Origin: Malus domestica
Lineage: Eukaryota; Streptophyta; Magnoliopsida; Rosales; Rosaceae
Direction of reading: 5' to 3'
DNA: 64,000 bases
NCBI RefSeq assembly: GCF_042453785.1
Contig: NC_091677.1
Coordinates: forward strand, 32,905,001-32,969,000
In this document: positions 1 to 12,102 of the stretch, one piece after another
Layout: every line of letters starts with the position of its first letter
Numbering within the stretch: position 1 is the first letter of the stretch
The notes under the pieces: model-generated
Told to the model about the DNA's origin: nothing
The model's database searches: none
What the model saw: only the letters and a program-made list of their open reading frames with translations
Made by a program: the position numbers and the translations under genes

Positions 1-1194
1 TTTTATATTTAGTTAAAAAACACTACTTAGCACGTGGTATAACAACTTTCACATTAGTAAATTTAAATCAAATTAATTGAACTTACCTTACATGAGATAC
101 ACTTACAGCCCAAATTTTACCCACATAGCCACTTCACTTATTGCACACAGAGTTTTAGAAAAAAGAAAAAAAATTACAAATTCGTTACATTTTGATTAAA
201 TGGTAAAACTTTTTGCAATTGCACTCTGACTGCAGCAGCAACAATAGGCAGCTGCAGAAAGTTGCATTGGCAGCTTGTTTCACATTTGTGTTGTGCCGGA
301 TATTGCAAAAAACTGGGGAAAAAAACCTTCAGACCTTACTAACCTTCAGATCTTACTAACTTCCCATAGTTTCTATAGGTTGGAAGTGTACACCCTGGTT
401 TCAGCCGACATCTCTTCCATTTGTGGCTCAGAGTTACAAACATAAAATAAAAATAAAGGCTTAACTATCAAAATGCCCCCTGAACTATCAGGGAATTATC
501 ACTTTGCAATTACTTTCCAACCTGGACTTTCACTCCTGTTAAATTTTGCTTATCGACATGATATCTGGATGACATATTGATGAAATATCGAGTATCTGAC
601 AATTGAAAGTTAACGAGTCAATGGACAAAGTTGACGAACAGGGGTAATGCAAGACACAACAAAGTAAAACTCCTAGGAGAAAGTGATTCAACTGCAAAAG
701 CAGGGGGTAAAGTGATATCTGGGGTATTGTTCAGGAGGCATTTTTGATTAATAACATACCTAACCAGATGTCATCCTTTTAATTCATAAAGGATGCAAGA
801 AGCACCCCTTTTATTGGGTAAATAATATCCAAGAGGCATTTAGCAAATTGGGACAATATCTACTATGGCATTCTAATTATATTTTTCACACCATTATATC
901 TTTTAATGAGAAGATGAAGCACTCCTTCAGATTAGAGATGTAAAAGGCCATGAATCTAGGTCAAACAGTAATTCCTCTTATGATTTAACAGGGATTAAAA
1001 GATTATCTAGGTCAAACAATAGTACAACTTGTGATATTATGAAAAGTAATAAAGTAACGAGAACAACCATAAGCAATTATGTCTATTGGACTCAACATTT
1101 TAGCCTGTTAAGCCATCTCACATATCAAAGTAAATAGTATGACATTTAGCCAGGGCCACATATGGTACTGTAAACTTTTAAGAACTTGCATTAC
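1..1194. other. Non-coding DNA, probably nicastrin intron 6
   Basis: No coding exon could be recognised here on either strand. The last nicastrin exon seen ends at 1195 with a clean donor, so this stretch should be the following intron, with the next exon lying beyond the left edge. It contains one miniature inverted-repeat element at about 458-754. A weak candidate exon around 120-160 on the minus strand (donor-like GTAAGTG) did not match what is expected next in nicastrin and was not used. Confidence 0.55.
458..754. mobile_element. MITE, probably Mutator-like, in a nicastrin intron
   Basis: The two ends are imperfect inverted repeats: the left end reads TTAACTATCAAAATGCCCCC and the right end, reversed, reads TTATTAATCAAAAATGCCTC, followed on both sides by a CCTGAAC block. 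The same 'GCCCCCTGAACTATCA' end motif is found in the element at 54585-55080, which has a 9-bp target duplication typical of Mutator-like elements. No clear target duplication was found for this copy, so the borders are approximate. There is no coding capacity. Confidence 0.5.
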
Positions 1195-4100
1195 CTCCTG
1201 CATGGTCAATGTGCTAGTCTGCGAGAGTAAGAATACAGGAAAGTTATATGGGTTCCACATTATACCAGAGCCCTGCAAATTTGAAACATTGGTGCCTCAG
1301 TTTATCAGGGGAAAAAAAACAAGTCAAAATTTACATCCTCTGATTCTAATTTTATCAACTCTAATCTTGAGAGTCTAGTTGACACAAAAAGTAAATCTTT
1401 AAATGCTAAGTTTGTACGTGGTCTCCTTAAATGATATATTTTATCTTTGGAATTGATCATCAACTAGCATCTTGCATTTTAAAGAAAACCAAGCACTTGC
1501 TTGGGTACAATATATTATCCGTTGTCAAATTATTGATCCATTAAGACATTTTTTAGCAGCAAGCATTCAATTATTAGCAGCGTATATAAAGGTAAATAAT
1601 AAAGACTATAAAAGAACTTACAGTTGGGTTCCATTCATAGTTGATGCTAGTGTAAGGAGCAAATTCAGATTGTGGGAACTTTTGAGCTGGAGAGAATCCT
1701 ACACGCAAGACCAGAAGCACTGTCAACAATGCCATAAAGAATGCCTATGGTTAACACTTAACCTATTAGCTTTCTTGAAAGAGAAAAAAACAGACAATGA
1801 CAAGTAGATGATTGCACCTTTACATTTTTGAACATTTCGGTACTCAAGTCCTGATTCAATGAAAATTCTAGGAACGCTACTATGAAAATAAAAAAGTAAA
1901 CACAAAAAAGAATGACTAGTAGATAAATGCATCTTTACCTTTCAACTGATTTTGCAACTCAGGTCTGGATTCAACCAAGACACCAGCAACATTTTTAGCA
2001 AAATTTGAATCATTCAACATTCTGCAACGCAGATAACTTACAAGTAAGCAATTCTTCATGGTCAAAGAATTAAATTAGAAACAAAAAATAGATTACTACA
2101 AGCATCATCCTCAAATTAACCATCAAATCCTAGGCTGTTACGCGATCCAAACAATTGGTTATATATTACACATTGAAACATCAGTACAGACACCTTCTAC
2201 TTATATAATCCACCAAGTCCAAAACATAGCAATACATGTTGAATCATGGACATCATCAGAAAAGCACTAAATCCTAGTATTATTACCAAATTAAACACTA
2301 ATTCGGCAATAGACCTAGCAGAAAAAAAATTACTAATTTCTATCACAAATTCACAATTGAAACTGAAACAGATTACTATAGTTCTTGATAAAATTAACTT
2401 ACTTCAATCTGTTAGAACACCAGACAATATTAGAATTTGGAATTATAGAAATGACTTTTTGAAATTGATGTGAGCCTATTTGGTAGCCCTTTGATATGGG
2501 CCTGTTTGTTAACCATTTTGACATGGGCCTGTTTTTTATAATTAAGGAAAGAGAGGATAGAGAAAGAAGTGAAGATAGATGAAAGACTTGACGGCAAAAA
2601 GGGAAATATTTCATAAATCTCAGTTGAAAATATGAACTAAAAACAATTTTACATAGTTTTTAATTTTTTTAGTTTTGTACAGTAGCTACAGCTTGGATAG
2701 AAAAGAACTATAACCTTTGGAAGCAACAGAAATCATTGGACCAACTCTAAAACTAAAGGCTTTTGCGTCTAGAGGGAAATGACCAAATGACCATGGTGTG
2801 TGAACTTTGCTTATTTCTTTTGTTTGAGGATCGACGAATCAAATGACTTTTTTTTTTTCCAATTTTTGTCTCTTCTTCTCCCACTGAATCAAACTTTTTC
2901 TTGATGTTGCCATCTTGTTTCTTAAAATAATATATTTTTCTTCAATAATCATCACTAGATATTAGATACGCTACCACATAACATTGTTAAAAGCATACAA
3001 TATCAGAGCCCTAACAAAGCGCATAATATACAAATAACACACAAAAAAAGTTAGATGAATGCATATATGAAATTGAAAGCTTATAGGCATACCTGGCAAG
3101 AAAACTTTGAATTTCATCCACTGACAACAGAACTGCAGATAACTGAGACAACTCAGTAGCATTGGTCAATCTTATAATCGGAGCGACAACCTTCTCTCTT
3201 CCAGGATCTTGGAGTGCAATAAAAAGAGAAGAGAATTCACCGACAGTTAATTATAAGGACGGTTGGCTACATATAAAATCATACAGATAAGCTATACAAA
3301 AGACTACTGTAGCACTTACTTGAACAACCAATCTCCCCAGAAAGATTGAGTAGCCGTACACAAGGATATCCATCAAGTGTCATATACATTGAACTCTGAA
3401 GATCAGGAACTGACTCCATCTTGCTTGTATGTCCTAAAATTTCTAAAGATAATAAAGTTATAACTCAAGCCAACCAAATTAGCAATATAAAGTTGCACAG
3501 CAAAAAAAGAAATCAAAATAAAATAGATTATAAAGGTTTCCATAATGATGACTCGGCGAATCAGCATTTCTAAATGCTAAACAAGGCCTTAATATCATTT
3601 ACACTTGTGTCTACTATTTTAGTGAAGGAAGATGTTTGAAATGCTGTTTTACAACTACTTGCCATGCACAATGTAAAAGACATTTATGTAATACATATTT
3701 TCTAGCCCAAAAACATTGGTAGTATCCTTGCCCCTAGTAAAATCATTTTTCCAAATTATGGCACGCAAAAGAAATGCAGACGGTTGACAAAGAAGAGAGA
3801 GAGAGACTCTCACAATAAATTAAAAACAATTCAGTACGTGGAAGTGGAACCAGTTAAAAACAAGACAGCACATTTCCCATGAGCGCTCAGATTCTTGAAT
3901 GCAACGATGTCAAAAACTCCATTCAAATAGTTACATTCAATCAGGAAATGGTCAGAGACAGATAAGTTTCGTGTTTTCTTCAAGTAACAGGGTAGAGGGG
4001 GTGTTATCCATGTCCAGCAGCACAGCCAACCACCCTATCCTTTTGTATACACAAAAATGAAGGGTAAGATTCATAATTAGCAATCCTTGCACCTATAAAA

Positions 4101-4988
4101 CATATCCACTCTGGTCAAACCCTTCCCATCCACCTTTCTCGAATTATGTGTCTATTCTCATGGGGAGTGTTTAAACATCCTGAAGAGCACTAGTTTTCTT
4201 CCTTGTCCTCTCTATTTCCAATCCCAAAACAAGGCTTTCTCTAGCCAATAAGACTTCAAAACCCTAATTTCAAGTCTTAAAGTCCCCACATACATAAATC
4301 CTATAGCATAGCTTGTCAATACAGAAACCCATCATTGAACTCTGTCAGTGAATTTGGAGTGTTTCGGGTAACTGACAGACCGACAGTGTATATTCAACAA
4401 TAACTGTAGCACACTTTCAAATAGCATTCTTAGCTTTTAATCCATTACGAGAATTCATCCATTACTAATGATAGTTATTGCATTATGAGCGCATTGAATT
4501 CAGTAATAACTATAACTACATTATGCAAATTTCGAAAGTAGAATATACCGATAATACGACCATTTCTATTGTTTGAGAATTGAGAGACATCCAAATTTTC
4601 ATATCACTCAATCTCATTCTCCTTCTAATTCTTAAACTGAAAATAAGAACCACCTCATGACATGCCTGTAATTGTACTCGTACGATGCTATCACTATCCT
4701 CAAGGATAACACAATGAATCAGATCAGAAACTCAATGACTCGAAAACCGCAGTGGCAATCCAGATGAGAATTAAGTTAAAAGTTACCATTTTTACTCCTT
4801 GTGATTCTAAGCAACCAAACATAGTGTAACTAAAATCGTAGACATCGAAAAGCTAGCGTAAATTTGAAAGAGATTGAAGTAGTTGCACAGAGAGAGAAAG
4901 GGAATTGGAAGAAAGAACGCTCACCAGAGAACGAGAGACGAAGCTGAAAGCTGAGCAAGAAAAGCAGTTGAAGGAATTTCATGACCAT
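1195..4988 (-). CDS. Nicastrin, subunit of gamma-secretase (first six coding exons, partial)
   Basis: Coding exons on the minus strand are 4925-4988, 3320-3433, 3093-3207, 1939-2021, 1622-1719 and 1195-1272. The phases fit exactly and give 184 codons. Exon 1 encodes a signal peptide (MVMKFLQLLFLLSFQLRLSF). Later exons give nicastrin hallmarks: ESVPDLQSSMYMTLDGYPC, VRLLNLSGEIGCSN, PGREKVVAPIIR, FPQSEFAPYTSINYEWNP and GSGIMWNPYNFPVFLLSQ. Nicastrin is the large glycoprotein of the gamma-secretase intramembrane protease complex (with presenilin, APH-1 and PEN-2). It has a lumenal peptidase-like domain and a C-terminal membrane anchor, which lie off the left edge here. Family length is roughly 670 residues, so about a quarter is present. 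The start was chosen as the first ATG before the signal peptide, in a CACCATGG context. The upstream neighbour is transcribed divergently. A decayed copy of exon 4 lies in intron 4. Confidence 0.9.
1799..1872 (-). pseudogene. Decayed duplicate of nicastrin exon 4 end plus donor region
   Basis: The sequence at about 1799-1851 lines up with 1913-1970, the 3' half of exon 4 and the start of its intron: both share a GTAGAT...TGCA.CTTTAC block followed by similar sequence. In the reverse reading the exon gives VLVESRPELQNQLKG and the copy gives IFIESGLEYRNVQKCKG. The copy is about 115 bp downstream in the gene and looks like a local tandem duplication that has drifted. It is not needed for the reading phase of the gene. 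Confidence 0.4.
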
Positions 4989-5698
4989 GGTGCTTCCGCA
5001 GCTGAGCTACTGCTCTTGCTCACCGAAACCCTAGACCATCGTCGACTGCAAGCAACCAAATTTGGGGACTGACCTAAAGATTGCCTCCAAATTTGGGACT
5101 CTTTCTTTGGGAATGTCTATAATTTTGAATTTTCATAGGACAAATAACAATTTCACACCATTTACAACAATTAATTTCAAAATCAGCCACAGTGTTTCCA
5201 TTTTCTCAAAATACACCCCAAAATTTTGAAATATATTCAATTCGCACCTTTCGTTGAATTGACAATCTGAAGTCTGACCGTCAGGTGTTATATCCACCTT
5301 CATCGCACGTGCCTGTGTTTCTTCTGCTCAAAACCGAAAAAAAAAAAAAAAACTTGTTTGAAAACTTTGAATTTTAACGATAAGAACAAAATAAATAGTA
5401 AAATTAATAATACCAGGATTGAGCTTTTAATGTAAAAATGTAATTTTTCGTTAAACTGAATAGGACCGAAAATTTTTTGTTAAAATACCTTACGTGTCAC
5501 CATGCTGGGCCCACCCCAAACTTGAGTTTCCCTTGGGCTCTAGAATACAAATGGGCCTTAAATGGGCCTCCTCTTTCTTCCATTTTTTTGGGAAGAGCTT
5601 TCGCTTGCAAGGTCGCAACGCAACCTTCTCTCACTCTTCGTGGCTCACAGAGCTTCTGAAAACAACAAAATCGAAAGCGAGAGGTATCATCGACAGCA
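4989..5698. promoter_or_regulatory. Shared promoter region between two divergent genes
   Basis: The 710 bp between the nicastrin start (4988, minus) and the complex I subunit start (5699, plus) must hold both 5' untranslated regions and both promoters. No convincing TATA box stands out on either side, as is common for plant housekeeping genes. About 130 bp (5345-5480) are a MITE fragment. TGGGCC/GGCCCA-type motifs (site II-like elements common upstream of plant mitochondrial protein genes) occur at about 5505-5575. Confidence 0.5.
5345..5480. mobile_element. MITE fragment (family also at 62.3 and 62.7 kb)
   Basis: This segment contains TTTGAATTTTAACGATAA, then TACCAGGATTGAGCTTTTAA and TGTAAAAATGTAATTTTTCG, in the same order as two copies at 62320-62480 and 62725-62885. 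It has no coding capacity. It lies inside the divergent promoter, so it may contribute sequence to the 5' region of one of the two genes. Confidence 0.5.
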
Positions 5699-8600
5699 AT
5701 GGGGTTGGGATCGCTTGCTTCGAGGGCCATGAGGCCCACAGCATCAAGGCTCCTCAGCTCCCAGAACCCTAGACCCTTCTTCTCCTTCCACAGAGCGGTC
5801 TCAACCACGCCGGAGCTCCAGAACGCCGATCAATCAGCGTCGGCGGCCCAGCCGGACCCCCCCGCAGATCTCCCTCCTCGGACCCCTGTGGGCGGGGCCC
5901 GTGTCCACTTCCCGAATCCCGAAGATGCCATCGAAGTCTTCGTCGATGGATACCCCGTCAAAATCCCCAAGGGATTTACTGTATTGCAGGCCTGTGAGGT
6001 CGCCGGCGTTGATATCCCTAGATTCTGCTACCACAGCCGGTTGTCGATCGCCGGTAATTGCCGTATGTGCCTTGTTGAGGTTGAGAAGTCGCCGAAGCCC
6101 GTCGCCTCCTGCGCCATGCCTGCCATGCCTGGTTAGGTTCCCCTCTATCCTCCATTTTCGGCTTCTATTAGTTGTTTGTAGCTTCAAAGTTCCGACTTTG
6201 GGACTCTTCTTTTTGGGTTTTGGCTCTACTATTTGGGCATGTTTCGAATATCTTGGGGTATGATTAAGGCCCATAATTTGTAGCTTATGATTTGTCTAAC
6301 CTTAATTTTGAATATTGGGACGATGCATATGTATAATAGTTTTTTGTTGGACGTAGATTCCGTTCCGTTTTCCTTTGGTAAAAGTATGAATTATGATGCT
6401 TTCCTTCTTTTTCAGCCCAGGATTTTCTGTAATGCTCAATAACATTTTGATTTTGATATGATATTTTGTTAATTGAGCAATGCATTGTTTGTCTATGACA
6501 TGTTTTGGTTTTGGTTACAGTGGAATTAATTTTGTTTTATCTTTTTGTGCAAAAAGTTGTGATCTTTTGACAAAAGCTTCTTCTTAGGCATGAAAATTAA
6601 GACTGATACTCCAATAGCAAAGAAGGCTCGAGAAGGGGTGATGGAGTTTTTGCTGATGAATCATCCCTTGGATTGTCCAATTTGCGATCAGGGAGGAGAA
6701 TGTGATCTGCAGGATCAGTCTATGGCATTTGGATCTGACCGCGGCCGTTTCACTGAGGTTAAGAGATCCGTAGTTGATAAGAATCTTGGACCTTTGGTGA
6801 AGACTGTAATGACTCGGTGTATTCAATGTACAAGGTTAGAATCCAGCATTACCTCTTCTTATACACCACATATTCACTACAGTTCTAGTGAATTGTATGA
6901 TGTTTTGGTAAAACTTTCTTCTAGTAGATCATTTTATAGTAAAAAAATCACTTATATTATTCTTCCATGCCTTGGTTAAAACATGAGTTATTGAATGATT
7001 GATTTTGTTGTTGTTGTCGGTGTTAGTGGAATTTAGTGATGCAAAGTATTGTCGCATTTTAACCTCTAAAGTGCACAACCTCTAGGAGTTGTTAGTCCAT
7101 CCCTAGTGTTTTGTGTAGTCCATGATGTGTCATCTAGGTGTGGTAGAGTAAGTTTTCAAATTAACAACCATACATCACATATTTGATACGCTTTAAGTTT
7201 AGTCACCTGATTGTAAATATTTACTTGGTTTGGCTGTTGTGAAACAGGTGAAAATGAATTCCCTCAATTGAATTATCTATAGTTTACTAATTGAAAATAA
7301 TTTTACATTTGAATAAAGTGTGTGAGTGAGATACTTGTAGCCCTCTGCATCTCAATCACCACATGTTTAAATTAATAACTTTCTTTGTTTGAGAAAATTT
7401 ATCCAACATAGTTTTTTCCTTAACTAAAAGATGTGGAGTCCTCCCCAGTTTCCTCACATCAACTGTTCTAGAAACCATGAGGACATAATTGGTCTCAAGC
7501 ATATTCGAGTTCTCTTTTTTGTATTCTATATGTTAGTTAGCATTTGAAACAGAAAAGTTAGGCTTTGTCAATTTCTGCTTCTTATTTTTTCCTGGTAAGA
7601 AACATAATTTTGAAATGTGGCTTTGTCTTATCAGAATCTTTATTTAGTTCATTAGGAGATTTTTTTTATTTTTTTACTTGTGTTTTTCATGGTGCTGCTT
7701 TTTAGAAAGCGGGTTTTGATATTTGAAAATTGAAAATGTAGGCATTGAGTTTTTGATGTATCAGAAAACAGTTACATCATTCACCTTGGCTTGGATGGCA
7801 CTCGTCTTTTTAATTGTAGTTACAAGCTTCTGATGTATAGAGCTCTTTTGATTGAACAGGTGTGTCAGATTTGCAACAGAGGTTGCTGGGGTTCAGGACC
7901 TTGGCATGTTAGGTCGTGGCAGCGGAGAGGAAATTGGGACTTATGTCGAAAAACTTATGACAAGTGAGCTTTCTGGAAATGTGATAGATATCTGTCCTGT
8001 GGGAGCCCTAACCTCAAAACCGTTTGCATTTAAAGCCCGAAATTGGGAATTAAAGGGAACAGAGACCATTGATATTACTGATGCCGTTGGATCCAACATT
8101 CGAATTGATAGCCGAGGTCCAGAGGTCTTGCGCATTGTCCCACGATTAAATGAGGTAGTTTTTGTTAGACTACTGCTGATGATTATTATCCCTGAGACTA
8201 GCTTTCTTTTCCGCAATACTAATATATGCCAAAGATGCTTTAACATAACTTTAAAACTTACATACACTAACATTTTTAGCATACAATGTAAGGGCTGATG
8301 GTACTCATTTTTAATTTCTCAAATACGTGTTTCTTCAAATAAAAAATGTATAATAAGTAAAGTTGTCCCAAGTGTTTCTGTTAAAAAAGAAGTTTTTTGA
8401 GGGACTTTTTATGGTTATTAAGGATACAAATTGTTTGATACAACTAAATTGCTACGAGTTACTTGATGGACCGTGCATACCTAAATTTTTTACCCATAAA
8501 TGCAAGAACACTATCCATAACATTTTAATTGCAACCTAATCTTAAGTCCTGATAATTCAATAGAGCTACCTTTGGACTACCCAAAACATTTTAATTGCAA

Positions 8601-10416
8601 CCTAACCTTAAGTCCGGGTGAAGAAATTTATCCTAGTTTGATCTTAGTGTTAACCTTGAATGCCTGCACCTGTCATGTTTCAATCTGGTCTCGGTTATTT
8701 AAATCTATCTCCACCATCTTGAGTCCATATATTTTGTTTTAATTTTGCCTTCTGCTAATAAATCTGCAAGTCGCCCATATTTTTAAATTCTTCTTTAACA
8801 CCAATTGAGATATCAAATTACATGCACGTCATAAAATTTGCCAATCTACTTGAGTGCACTAGCACCTCTTATGAATAGACACTGAAGTTTAAAATGTGTG
8901 GGTGTTGTCCTCCACCCTTTTATAGTAATCCTTCCTTTGTATAATATATTTGCTTACCACCACTTGCAGGACATAAATGAAGAATGGATATCAGACAAGA
9001 CTCGATTCTGTTATGATGGTTTGAAGAGGCAGAGGTTAAATGACCCTATGATTCGTGGTGCTGATGGGCGCTTTAAGCCTGTGAGCTGGCGTGATGCACT
9101 TGCTGTAGTTGCCGAGATGGCTCATCAAGTTAAACCAGAGGAGATCGTTGGGGTTGCTGGTCAGCTATCTGATGCTGAGTCTATGATGGCACTGAAAGAC
9201 TTCTTAAATAAAATGGGGTCAAACAATGTCTGGTGTGAAGCAAATGGTTCGAACTGTGATGCTGATCTTCGATCCGGATATATTATGAATAGTACCATTG
9301 CTGGTCTTGAGAAAGCAGATGCTTTTCTGTTGGTTGGTACCCAGGTATGTTTCTAGCCATCTAATCTTAGTTTCTGCAGTCCTGTGCAAGTGATTTGCAC
9401 CTGTCTCTTACATGTTTGTATGACATGCTAAAGATTTGTGGATGCGTGAGTGGATTAATTGTGTTTTTAAGTATAATCGCGTAGAGTAATTCATACTTTC
9501 ATATTATGTTTACCAGCCAAGGGTAGAAGCTGCTATTGTAAATGCTAGAATCCGGAAGACGGTGCAAGCTAATCACGCCAAGGTTGGGTACGTTGGCCCT
9601 CCAGCTGATTTCAACTACGATCATGAGCATCTCGGCACAGGCCCTCAGACACTTCTAGAAATTGCTGAACGTCGTCACCCATTTTCCTCGGTCCTCACAA
9701 ATGCTAAAAACCCTGCCATCGTTGTTGGTGCTGGGGTCTTTGAGAGAAAAGACAAGGATGCAATTTTTTCTGCTGTTGAAGCCATGGGAAAATACGCTAA
9801 TGTTGTAAGGCCTGATTGGAATGGATTCAATGTACTGCTTCTCAAAGCCGCCCAGGCTGCAGCACTTGACCTTGGGCTTGTGCCAGAATCTGAAAACAGC
9901 ATCGAGTCTGCAAAGTTTGTTTACCTGATGGGCGCTGATGATACCAACTTGGAGAAGGTTCCAAGTGATGCATTTGTGGTTTATCAAGGGCATCATGGAG
10001 ACCGAGGTGTGTATCGTGCTAACGTCATCCTTCCTGCAGCAGCATTCAGTGAAAAGGAAGGAACATACGTAAACACTGAAGGGTGCTCACAGCAAACAGT
10101 ACCTGCAGTTCCGACTGTCGGTGATGCCAGGGATGACTGGAAGATAATTCGGGCTCTATCTGAGGTGGCAGGCGTGCGGCTGCCATATGATACGCTTGGG
10201 GCAATCCGATCCCGGATCAGGACAGTGGCACCAAACATTTTGCAAGTAGACGAGAGAGAGCCAGCTACCTTTTCATTATCGATTAAGCCCAAATCCACTC
10301 AGAAAGTGGATACCACTCCATTTGGGACTGCAGTTGAGAATTTCTACATGACCGATTCGATCACCAGGGCTTCGAAGATAATGGCACAATGCAGTTCGTT
10401 GCTCCTGAAGAAGTGA
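5699..10416 (+). CDS. NDUFS1: NADH-ubiquinone oxidoreductase 75-kDa subunit, mitochondrial
   Basis: Five coding exons at 5699-6131, 6588-6834, 7860-8154, 8970-9344 and 9517-10416 join in phase to 749 residues, the usual plant length. This is the iron-sulfur subunit at the tip of the matrix arm of respiratory complex I, which passes electrons from NADH toward ubiquinone. The N-terminal 70 or so residues are rich in Ser, Arg and Ala, as in a mitochondrial presequence. Cluster ligands are visible: C110, C121, C124, C138 ([2Fe-2S]); H170, C174, C177, C183 (His-Cys [4Fe-4S]); C222, C225, C228 and C272 (in CPVGAL) ([4Fe-4S]). The molybdopterin-oxidoreductase-like domain follows ([18 protein letters not shown] onward). 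It ends in VAPEE-type plant sequence altered to LLLKK. The start ATG follows a long open leader and is the only one that gives the presequence. Upstream it shares a promoter region with nicastrin. Confidence 0.96.
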
Positions 10417-10437
10417 TGAGTGGATTTTTGTTATTTG

Positions 10438-10443
10438 AATAAA
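10438..10443 (+). terminator. Polyadenylation signal for the complex I gene
   Basis: A canonical AATAAA lies 22 bp after the stop codon of the complex I subunit gene, in a T-rich context, with further T-rich sequence downstream (10460-10490). It may instead be an upstream signal in a longer 3' untranslated region, since plant signals are loose. Confidence 0.45.
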
Positions 10444-10793
10444 GTCGCAGATTCACATGTTTTTCTCCTGTTATGTTTATTGGGTTTTGTAAGGCCCTGT
10501 TCGGCCAGAGTTGGAAGTACTTCCAATAAAACTACTTTTAGGCTTCTGTTTCATTGTAATTCAAATGAGATGTAATAGCATTTTCTCTGTACAACTGTTT
10601 GCATATATAATTTGGGATTTTTCATTCCATTTTTGTTTCATGTTTATTGAATATACGCAACTGAAATTCCTCACCACCTTCACCGGCTCAAAGTTGAAGA
10701 ATAAACAAAAACAATGCCAGCTAAACTCAAAAGTTTTTGATGCGGCTAAGTTGGCTAAAACAGTGTGCTCCGTAGAGAGTTTCAGCTATTGCT

Positions 10794-10928
10794 ATGGAGG
10801 CTGTCGAAGAGATAGAACAAATGATCTCTTGCAGTTCTATCGATATAGGTGAAGATCAGTTTGGTCACCAAAATCACACCTTTCCGAAACCAATTTTTGA
10901 TGCAATTGAAAAGGAAGTTCTCAATTGA
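10794..10928 (+). CDS. Possible short open frame, 44 residues, unknown
   Basis: The frame runs from ATG at 10794 to TGA at 10926-10928. The protein is acidic at the start (EAVEEIEQ) and contains DIGEDQFGHQNH and KPIFDAIEKEVLN. The amino-acid mix looks like real coding sequence rather than AT-rich noise, but no family was recognised and no flanking exon could be joined with confidence. It could be a fragment of a lost gene, since the duplication border follows closely. Confidence 0.15.
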   Translation: MEAVEEIEQMISCSSIDIGEDQFGHQNHTFPKPIFDAIEKEVLN

Positions 10929-11624
10929 AAGAAAGAAAAATTGATTTCCCCCTTACAATGATTAAAACAATGAATGAATCTGAATAGGTTGAAACAGGAT
11001 TGCACACTTGTCGTGGGATTGTAACTCAAATGACTAATATCACGTACGTAACTCCGTGACAATGCGTACGCACATGATTGCTCGATTGTCGATGACATGG
11101 ACCTAGGAACTCACCCCTTAGGTTCATAGATTAGTAGTTATGTAAAACCGACTAGGTTAAGAAAAAAAGAGTAATGCTAGATAAGCCAACTTTTAAGATC
11201 AAATTTGTAAACCATGTGATATATCACCAAATTCCCATTTATTCTTTCCCGACCGCTTAGGGTTATAGAGTTTGGCACCAATTGTGCTTGGATCAAATCG
11301 TATACGAGACTACTGACAGATCCGCATAGGAGCCAATATATGCAATTGCCCCCCTCACCACTTGTTTCTGGTTCTGGCCTGCTGGCCATGCCTTGATTTG
11401 GTCTTGTATGTTAGTGATTGTCTCTCTTAATAAATTTAATAAATTTGGTCTTTCATAAGGACACCACAGAAGAGACCAATTGGGCTTGATGGTCGTGAAT
11501 TTTTAGATTGGCCATGTTACAAACTATTGACAAGATCATGTTATAAACTATTCTTGCTTATTAGAGAGGCCGACTCGAACTCAACTGCAAATAGTAAACA
11601 GTGGAAATATTCTTCTGACTAAAC

Positions 11625-11817
11625 GCTCGTTTGAAAGTGTTTATTAAATAATGTGAAACACTCTTGGTGAAATTGTCTTTGGCCTCCAAAAGCGTTATGT
11701 AGGAATCACTTTAATTGTTTTTCCAATATCTACTTGCTTTTTTTAGTAAAGATCAATTCCAAAAACACTTTCTTCAAAAGTGATTTCGATCATTTTAAAA
11801 ATACTTCCAAACGAGTC
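11625..11817. mobile_element. MITE of the 'GCTCGTTTG' family, unit 1 copy a
   Basis: About 190 bp with inverted ends GCTCGTTTGAAAGTG and (reversed) GACTCGTTTGGAAGT, and the internal signature CACTCTTGGTGAAATTG. The paralogous copy in unit 2 is at 25238-25430, so insertion predates the duplication. Related copies are at 14739-14937, 29559-29755 and 38729-42738 (the last one interrupted). Confidence 0.6.
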
Positions 11818-12102
11818 ATAACTGACATAAAATTAACCTGATGATTAACCATATGAAAATCATGTAACTCATATATCTTAAACAATTACATACATAAAAC
11901 ATCAAAAGTAGGCCTACAAATCGCAACAGACACACTCCGTCCCTCCTATCTCTTGCACTTTATTACTTATTCAAAAGTCAACACTATAAACAAAGGGAAA
12001 ACTGCAATACCTGTTAGCAGCGCATATGAAACAGCAATAGTAAGCAAGCAAGCCCTCCCCCCGCATAAGAGTATGAGATGAGAGTTTCGTTCAGCTTTTT
12101 CT

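Larger units (their letters stand above)
10444..12102. other. Intergenic sequence with start of the tandem duplication
   Basis: No gene is supported. At 10794-10928 a 44-codon open frame begins MEAVEEIEQMISCSSIDIG, which has a protein-like composition but no recognised homologue; it may be an exon remnant or chance. The duplicated unit starts at about 11115. Sequence at about 11170-11240 resembles the end of the small MITE family seen intact at 27949 and 52679. Confidence 0.4.

Noticed and set aside
1723-1932. 69-codon minus-strand open frame
   Set aside because: It overlaps intron 4 of nicastrin and joins a decayed exon copy to intron sequence; the phase-correct splice skips it.
5497-6274. 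Minus-strand open frames of 103 and 146 codons over the complex I gene start
   Set aside because: They are antisense to the first exon, which has a GC-rich codon bias that keeps other frames open; no domain is seen.
11177-11389. 70-codon minus-strand frame repeated at 24521-24733
   Set aside because: Conservation is explained by the recent duplication; the two copies differ in ways that do not preserve protein, and it overlaps a MITE remnant.
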